Shown here in pieces: positions 59,496 to 64,000 of a stretch of DNA of 64,000 nt. The DNA is taken from NCBI RefSeq assembly GCF_005893125.1, contig NZ_VCJS01000026.1, positions 28,610 to 92,609 of the forward strand. Reading direction: 5' to 3'. The notes beneath the pieces were generated by a model. That model was given only the letters and a program-made list of their open reading frames with translations, did no database searches and had not been told where the DNA came from. Positions within the stretch are counted from its first letter, which is position 1. The number at the start of each line of letters is the position of its first letter. The DNA comes from Nonomuraea basaltis. GTDB taxonomy: Bacteria > Actinomycetota > Actinomycetes > Streptosporangiales > Streptosporangiaceae. The translations under genes were made by a program, and so were the position numbers.

Positions 59496-59531
59496 CCGCT
59501 GAGCGACTTCGGCCCGGCTCCGGGCGAGACC

Positions 59532-60782
59532 GTGGCCGCTGAGGGCAGCCTTGCCGGAGGTGCGATCGCCGGGAGTCGGTGCGCCGTCGCTGAGACCTGG
59601 CGGGCGGCGCGGTCCGTCGTGCCGCCGGGTCACCTGGACGCCGCCGGCTGCAACGTGCCCAGCGACCGCGTGTTCGACGCCGTCGTCGCACATCTGCGGC
59701 TGGAGCGCGAGCGCGGCGGTTACGCGGCCGAGCCGGATCTGGCCGCGGCGCGGTCGGCGCTGGCCGCGCTGGTCGGCGCGGGTCCCGCCGACGTGGCGTT
59801 CATGGAGAGCGGGACGGCGGCGATGGCGGTGCTGCTCGGCGGCTGGCGCCTGCCGCCGGGCAGTCGCGTCGGCTTCGCCCGCACCGAGTACGGCAGCACG
59901 CTGATGCTGCTGCGCCGCCTGGCCGAGGAGCGCGACTGGACGCTCGTCGAACTGCCCGTGGACGACGACTCCCGCCTCGACCTGGACGGGCTCCGGTCCC
60001 GGCTGGCCGCCGGGCTGGACCTGGTCAGCGTGGTGCATATCGCCTCACACCGGGGCGTCGTGCAGCCCGCCAGGGAGATCGGGGCACTGTGCCGGGCAGC
60101 CGGGGTCCCGCTGGTGCTGGACGTCTGCCAGTCCATCGGCCAGGTGGACGTCGGCGGCGTGGGTGCCACCGCCTACGTGGGGACCTCCCGCAAGTGGCTC
60201 GCCGGGCCGCGCGGTGCCGGCTTCCTGATCGTGCCCGGCCTCACGGCGGACATGGATGCCGCCGCTCCGACGCTCGGCGGACACGTCTGGACAGACGGCG
60301 GTCCGGAGTTCGGCGGGCATGTCCGGACGGACGGCCGCCTGGAGCTCGGCGGGCGCTTCGGGGCAGTCGGCCGCCCGGAGCCGGTGGCCGGGGCGATCCG
60401 ATACGAGGGCTCCGAGGGGGCGATCGCGGCCCGGGCCGGGCTCGGGGTCGCCGCGCTGGAACACCAGGCCCTCGGCCCCGCCGCCGTATACGCCCACCTG
60501 GCGAGCCTGGGCGGCGCGGCGCGGCGCATCCTGGACGGAGCCGGGGACTGGCGGGTGGTCGAACCGCTCGACGAGCCCTCCGCCATCGTCACCCTCAGGC
60601 CGCCGCCGGGAGGGTCCGCCGAGGACGCCAGGTCACGGGCGGCCCGGGCGGGCCTGCTGGTGGGCGGTGCGCCCGTCGCCAGGGCACCCCTGGACCTGCG
60701 CGAGCCCGTGCTCCGCGTCTCCCCGCCCCCCGGCACGGACCCGGAGACCCTGCACGCGCTCGCCCGCATCCTGGGCGGCTGA
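59532..60782 (+). CDS. egtE: PLP-dependent lyase EgtE (final ergothioneine step)
   Basis: EgtE cleaves the C-S bond of hercynylcysteine sulfoxide to give ergothioneine. The 416-residue protein has the class V aminotransferase fold: LDAAGCNVPSD, FMESGTAAMAVLLGG, LVLDVCQSIGQVDV. The Schiff-base lysine is K221 in GTSRKWLAGPRGAG. Residues 248-283 are three 12-residue repeats not expected in the family. GTG start; the first ~18 residues may be untranslated if a later GTG is used. It ends the egt operon. Confidence 0.9.
   Translation: MAAEGSLAGGAIAGSRCAVAETWRAARSVVPPGHLDAAGCNVPSDRVFDAVVAHLRLERERGGYAAEPDLAAARSALAALVGAGPADVAFMESGTAAMAVLLGGWRLPPGSRVGFARTEYGSTLMLLRRLAEERDWTLVELPVDDDSRLDLDGLRSRLAAGLDLVSVVHIASHRGVVQPAREIGALCRAAGVPLVLDVCQSIGQVDVGGVGATAYVGTSRKWLAGPRGAGFLIVPGLTADMDAAAPTLGGHVWTDGGPEFGGHVRTDGRLELGGRFGAVGRPEPVAGAIRYEGSEGAIAARAGLGVAALEHQALGPAAVYAHLASLGGAARRILDGAGDWRVVEPLDEPSAIVTLRPPPGGSAEDARSRAARAGLLVGGAPVARAPLDLREPVLRVSPPPGTDPETLHALARILGG
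60273..60380 (+). repeat. Three 36-bp in-frame repeats within egtE
   Basis: Units 60273-60308, 60309-60344 and 60345-60380 encode LGGHVWTDGGPE, FGGHVRTDGRLE and LGGRFGAVGRPE. They insert 36 residues after the PLP-lysine domain and keep the frame. Units 1 and 2 are the closest; the third has drifted. Confidence 0.9.
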
Positions 60783-60862
60783 CCTGTCGGCGTGGGAGCG
60801 TCCGGCCCGCCCGTGCCGGCCAGGCCGTCACACGTCACCGCCTGTCCGCGTCGGCCCGGCCG

Positions 60863-62188
60863 TCAGACTTCGTCCACCGGCTCGACCGGGACCCCGCCCA
60901 CCATGACGCCCGTGACGGACAGTCCCTCCACGTCGCTCGCCACGTCCGCCCGCTCCACCCGGGCGAACGTGCTGTCCCTCACCGCGATGTCCCGCAGCGG
61001 CTGCTCCGGATAGCCCCGCAGCAGGTACGCGCTGCGCGTCCGGTCGCTGCGCATCCCCGTCACGTTGATGTTGCGCACCAGCGGGCTGTCATCGCCCGCG
61101 TGCCCGTCCCCGTGGTAGAGGTCGATCGAGATCGCCTCCTTGGTCAGCTCGCTGATCTCCACATCCCGCACGAAGACGTTCTCCACGAAGCCGCCGCGTA
61201 CCGAGTTCGTCTTGATGTAGAGCCCGAAATACAGACCCGGCCCGCCCCAGCGGCAGCGGTGGACGAACACGTTGCGGATGCCGCCGGTCGTGTCCGTGCC
61301 GATCGCGACGGAGCCGTACCGATAGCGCATGTCGCAGTCCTCGATCAGCACGTCCTCACACGGCACCCCGACCCGCCGCCCATCAGGACCGCGCCCGGCC
61401 TTGATCGCGATGCAGTCGTCGCCGACGTCGAACACGCAGCCCGAGATCACCACCGACCGGCACGACTCCGGGTCGCAGCCGTCGTTGTTGGGGCCGCGCG
61501 AGTGGATCGACACGTTCCTGACCAGGACGTTCTCGCACCGTACCGGGTGGATCTCCCACATGGGGGAGCGGACGATCCGGACGCCCTCGACGAGCACGTT
61601 GCGGCACAGGTACGGCTGGATCATGTTCGGCCGCAGGTAGTGGCCCGCGCCGAACATCCGCTCCGCGACCGGGACGCCGTCCGCGGCCATCCGCTGCAGC
61701 TCCGCCCAGTCCGCGGCCTCGTGCGGCGTGCCGGGCCGCCAGCCGAACTCCGGGGTGCCCACCCACGGCCACCAGTGCTCGGGGCCCGCCCCGCCGTCGA
61801 GCACCCCGCTGCCGGTGATCGCGATGTTCTCCTGGCCGTAGGCGTAGATGAAGGGCGAGTAGTTGTAGCACTCGATGGCGGAGAAGCGGGTGAAGACGGC
61901 CGGGAGGTAGTCCGCCGGGTCGGTGCTGAACAGGATCCGCGCGCCCCCCTCCACGTGCAGGTCGACGTTGCTGAGCAGGTGGATGGCGCCGGTGGGGTAC
62001 GTGCCTGCGGGCACCCGGACGTGCCCGCCGCCCGCCTCGTGACACGTCTTGATGGCGGCGTGGAAGGAGCCGGTCCACATCTCGGCGGGACCGAAGTCGG
62101 TGACGTCGAACCACCGGTCGGGGAACTCCGGCGGCCGCACGCGGGCGCGGATCTCGTCCGCGTACTGCCACGCCTCTGCTTCCTTCAT
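60863..62188 (-). CDS. Cytoplasmic GH28 polygalacturonase-type glycosidase
   Basis: A 441-residue right-handed beta-helix GH28 protein with the catalytic aspartates in GPNNDGCDPESC and VGDDCIAIKAGRGP, and LYIKTNSVRGG as RIK equivalent. It is clearly homologous to the exported GH28 (identical blocks such as DPADYLPAVFTRF and NYSPFIYAY) but has no signal peptide: ATG 62188 follows GAGGAAGG, and MKEAEAWQYADEIR is hydrophilic. It likely trims galacturonate from imported oligomers. It overlaps the upstream gene by 4 bp and converges on egtE. Confidence 0.9.
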   Translation of the reverse strand: MKEAEAWQYADEIRARVRPPEFPDRWFDVTDFGPAEMWTGSFHAAIKTCHEAGGGHVRVPAGTYPTGAIHLLSNVDLHVEGGARILFSTDPADYLPAVFTRFSAIECYNYSPFIYAYGQENIAITGSGVLDGGAGPEHWWPWVGTPEFGWRPGTPHEAADWAELQRMAADGVPVAERMFGAGHYLRPNMIQPYLCRNVLVEGVRIVRSPMWEIHPVRCENVLVRNVSIHSRGPNNDGCDPESCRSVVISGCVFDVGDDCIAIKAGRGPDGRRVGVPCEDVLIEDCDMRYRYGSVAIGTDTTGGIRNVFVHRCRWGGPGLYFGLYIKTNSVRGGFVENVFVRDVEISELTKEAISIDLYHGDGHAGDDSPLVRNINVTGMRSDRTRSAYLLRGYPEQPLRDIAVRDSTFARVERADVASDVEGLSVTGVMVGGVPVEPVDEV

Positions 62189-63999
62189 CGCACCTTCCTC
62201 GTGCGCAGCGCGTGGTAGAGGGGCAGCGCGATCACCCAGGACGGGTTCCACGTGTTCGCCTCGCCCTTGCGCTGCCAGTTGGTCTGGAAGAAGCCCTCGC
62301 CCTGCTCACCGGGCGTCTCGAACCCCCAGTCGCCGGGCTCCCGGCAGATGCCCTGGCCCATGGCGTGCAGGATCCGGCCGGCCTGCTCCGTGTACCGGGG
62401 CCGGCCGGTGGACAGGCCGAACTCCATCAGCTCGGAGGCCGGGAAGAACACGTCGAGGTGGTGGTTCTGCACGCTCACCGCCGGCCAGCCGCACGCGGCG
62501 AACCCGCGCCGCTGGAACGTGCTGCCCTCGTCGAACTCCGGCGACCAGACGTACACGAACGTCAGCAGCCAGTCCGCCGCCGCCTCCGCCCACCGGGCGT
62601 ACGGCTCTCGCCCGGTGAGGCGGTACAGCTCGAAGGCGGCCAGGAAGTAGTACATCCCGGCCTCCTTGTCCTCCCCGGAGGCGTCCAGCGTGGCGTGCGC
62701 GAAGGGCCGCTCGAACGTGGCCGCGTGCAGCCGGTGGTAGCGGCCCAGGACCTCCTCGGCGCGGCGCAGCCACACCCGCTCCCCGCTCAGCCGGTACGCG
62801 CCCAGCATGGCCTGCACGCACGCGATCCCCGCGGCACCGACCAGCGGTGAGAACGGGGTCCCGTCCGGGGCCCAGCCGAGCGGGACGACGCCCTCCGGCA
62901 ACCGGGTACGCCAGAAGAACGCGGCGGCGTCCTCCACCGCCTCCTCCCACGCGGGCGGCACCGGCAGGCCCGCGCCCCTGAACTGCAGCGCGATCTCGGC
63001 CAGGTCGGCGATCGTCTCGCCGTGGGCGCGGCTGGAGACGAACTCCGCGCCGTCCTTGCGGAACGGCTGCCAGGCGTCGTCGTCCAGCAGGTAGCGGCCG
63101 TTGCGCAGGCCGGGGATCGGCGTGCGGCTGCCCTCGACGTAGAAGCCTGCCGCGCGGCGGGCGCGCTCGACCCGCTCGGCCTCGTCGCCATCGAGGCCCA
63201 GCAGGGCATCGCAGCGGGCGAGCTTGAGGCACTGGCCGGTCCAGCCGTAAAGGTAGGACCTGGGCCTGCCGTGGCGGGTGCCCGCGTAGGCGAGGTAGCC
63301 GTCGCCCGCCCAGCGCGCGTCCATCGCGGTCGTCTTGAGCCGGACGATGTCCTCGCGGGACAGGGGGCGGGCGCCGGGGTCGTGGTAGAGCTCCGGGGCC
63401 GTGCGGACGAGCGTCCTGAAGCCGAGGCCGCGCGGCTCGACCTGGCCCCAGTCGAGGGTGTGACGGGTGTTGATCGTCTCTCCGGGGGCGAGGTCCCGGT
63501 AGCCGATCGGCCGGTCCGCCACCTCCGCCTTGCTGACGTAGCAGACGTCGGGCTTCCCGTCGAACATGATCACGCCGCTCATGGCCGCCACCGTGAGGCC
63601 CGGTGACCGCATCACCCCCAGGGAGTCGTAGGTGACCGTGCCGTCCTGGGCGCGGCGGACTGTGGGGTGGGAGAACAGGCTGACGTAGCGGTCGTTCCAG
63701 GCGGCGTTGACGGCCGGAATGGGCAGGCGGTGCTCCTCGCACACGAAACCGTCGCCGGGCTCGGGGCCGATGCGGGGGACCCGGCGGCACGGGTCGGAGG
63801 AGGGGTTGCCGTTGTAGAGGACGCCGGGCATGGTGACGTGGGCGTCGGCGCAGGGGAGGGGCAGCAGGAGGCCGGCCGCCACGTCGGTGATCTCGTGCTC
63901 GGAGTCGTTGCGCCAGGTGGTGGTGAGGGTGAGCAGGCCGCCGGGGGTGAAGGCCAGCTCCAGGCGGGCGCTCAGCGGCCCGCACCCCGCCGTCACCAC
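62185..63999 (-). CDS. Uncharacterised toroid-type protein, probably continues past the window
   Basis: At least 604 residues, open to the window edge, so the true N-terminus may be outside. The first ~200 residues are beta-rich (LELAFTPGGLLTLTTTWRND), and the rest is helical with WTGQCLKLARCDALLG, HLDVFFPASELMEFGLSTG and GFFQTNWQRKGEANTWNPSW, resembling an (alpha/alpha) toroid. I cannot name the family. It shares no obvious motif with the 855-residue protein beyond the architecture. Being in an operon with a cytoplasmic GH28 (4-bp overlap), it probably acts on pectic oligosaccharides; a lyase or glycosidase role is possible. Confidence 0.65.
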   Translation of the reverse strand: MVTAGCGPLSARLELAFTPGGLLTLTTTWRNDSEHEITDVAAGLLLPLPCADAHVTMPGVLYNGNPSSDPCRRVPRIGPEPGDGFVCEEHRLPIPAVNAAWNDRYVSLFSHPTVRRAQDGTVTYDSLGVMRSPGLTVAAMSGVIMFDGKPDVCYVSKAEVADRPIGYRDLAPGETINTRHTLDWGQVEPRGLGFRTLVRTAPELYHDPGARPLSREDIVRLKTTAMDARWAGDGYLAYAGTRHGRPRSYLYGWTGQCLKLARCDALLGLDGDEAERVERARRAAGFYVEGSRTPIPGLRNGRYLLDDDAWQPFRKDGAEFVSSRAHGETIADLAEIALQFRGAGLPVPPAWEEAVEDAAAFFWRTRLPEGVVPLGWAPDGTPFSPLVGAAGIACVQAMLGAYRLSGERVWLRRAEEVLGRYHRLHAATFERPFAHATLDASGEDKEAGMYYFLAAFELYRLTGREPYARWAEAAADWLLTFVYVWSPEFDEGSTFQRRGFAACGWPAVSVQNHHLDVFFPASELMEFGLSTGRPRYTEQAGRILHAMGQGICREPGDWGFETPGEQGEGFFQTNWQRKGEANTWNPSWVIALPLYHALRTRKVR

Positions 64000-64000
64000 C

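Overview
The window is high-GC DNA with strong G/C third positions, GTG starts, 4-bp ATGA gene overlaps and families typical of filamentous actinomycetes: Scr1/DUF397 pairs, ATPase-less carbohydrate ABC importers, an ergothioneine operon and a Tat-exported selenoprotein formate dehydrogenase. It most resembles a Streptosporangiales-type genome such as Nonomuraea or Streptosporangium. That placement is an impression from gene content, not a computed one.

Positions 1-13 kb hold a selenium and formate module. After the tail of an RpiR-type regulator come selD (minus strand), selA and selB (plus), then fdhA, fdhE, an iron-sulfur subunit and an NrfD-like membrane subunit. fdhA looks like two ORFs because of an in-frame TGA at 6670. 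The TGA lies in the selenocysteine motif of formate dehydrogenase and is followed at once by a SECIS-like hairpin, so the locus carries both the enzyme and most of the machinery that decodes it. No tRNA-Sec gene was found. A lone NMT1-type lipoprotein and a divergent HxlR regulator/flavoprotein pair with a candidate operator follow.

Positions 14.6-28.6 kb are accessory DNA. A 2470-residue exported RHS/YD-repeat protein ends in an atypical lysozyme or transglycosylase-like domain, with a three-TM membrane protein directly behind it: a probable polymorphic toxin and its immunity protein. Behind these lie a broken ISL3 transposase fused to the tail of a second multi-copy family, an orphan lipoprotein, a frameshifted near-complete copy of that second family, and an ATP-binding/Scr1/DUF397 regulatory triad.

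Positions 28.1-54 kb are a locus for plant cell-wall pectin, probably rhamnogalacturonan. An IclR regulator with a clear promoter and a paired direct repeat heads an operon of sugar ABC importer, an uncharacterised 855-aa protein, GH105, KduI and KduD. A convergent operon encodes GH29, GH78, a beta-propeller glycosidase and a Tat-exported GH28. Divergent from it are a GH2 beta-galactosidase and an acyltransferase/toroid fusion, followed by a second GH78 and a GH127. Most of these enzymes lack signal peptides, which suggests import of oligosaccharides and trimming in the cytoplasm. A decayed GH28 copy next to iclR points to past rearrangement.

Positions 54-60.8 kb hold an ECF sigma/anti-sigma pair and the full ergothioneine operon egtABCDE. 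The window closes with a cytoplasmic GH28 and a partial uncharacterised toroid protein on the minus strand, so the pectin genes resume on the far side of the ergothioneine block.
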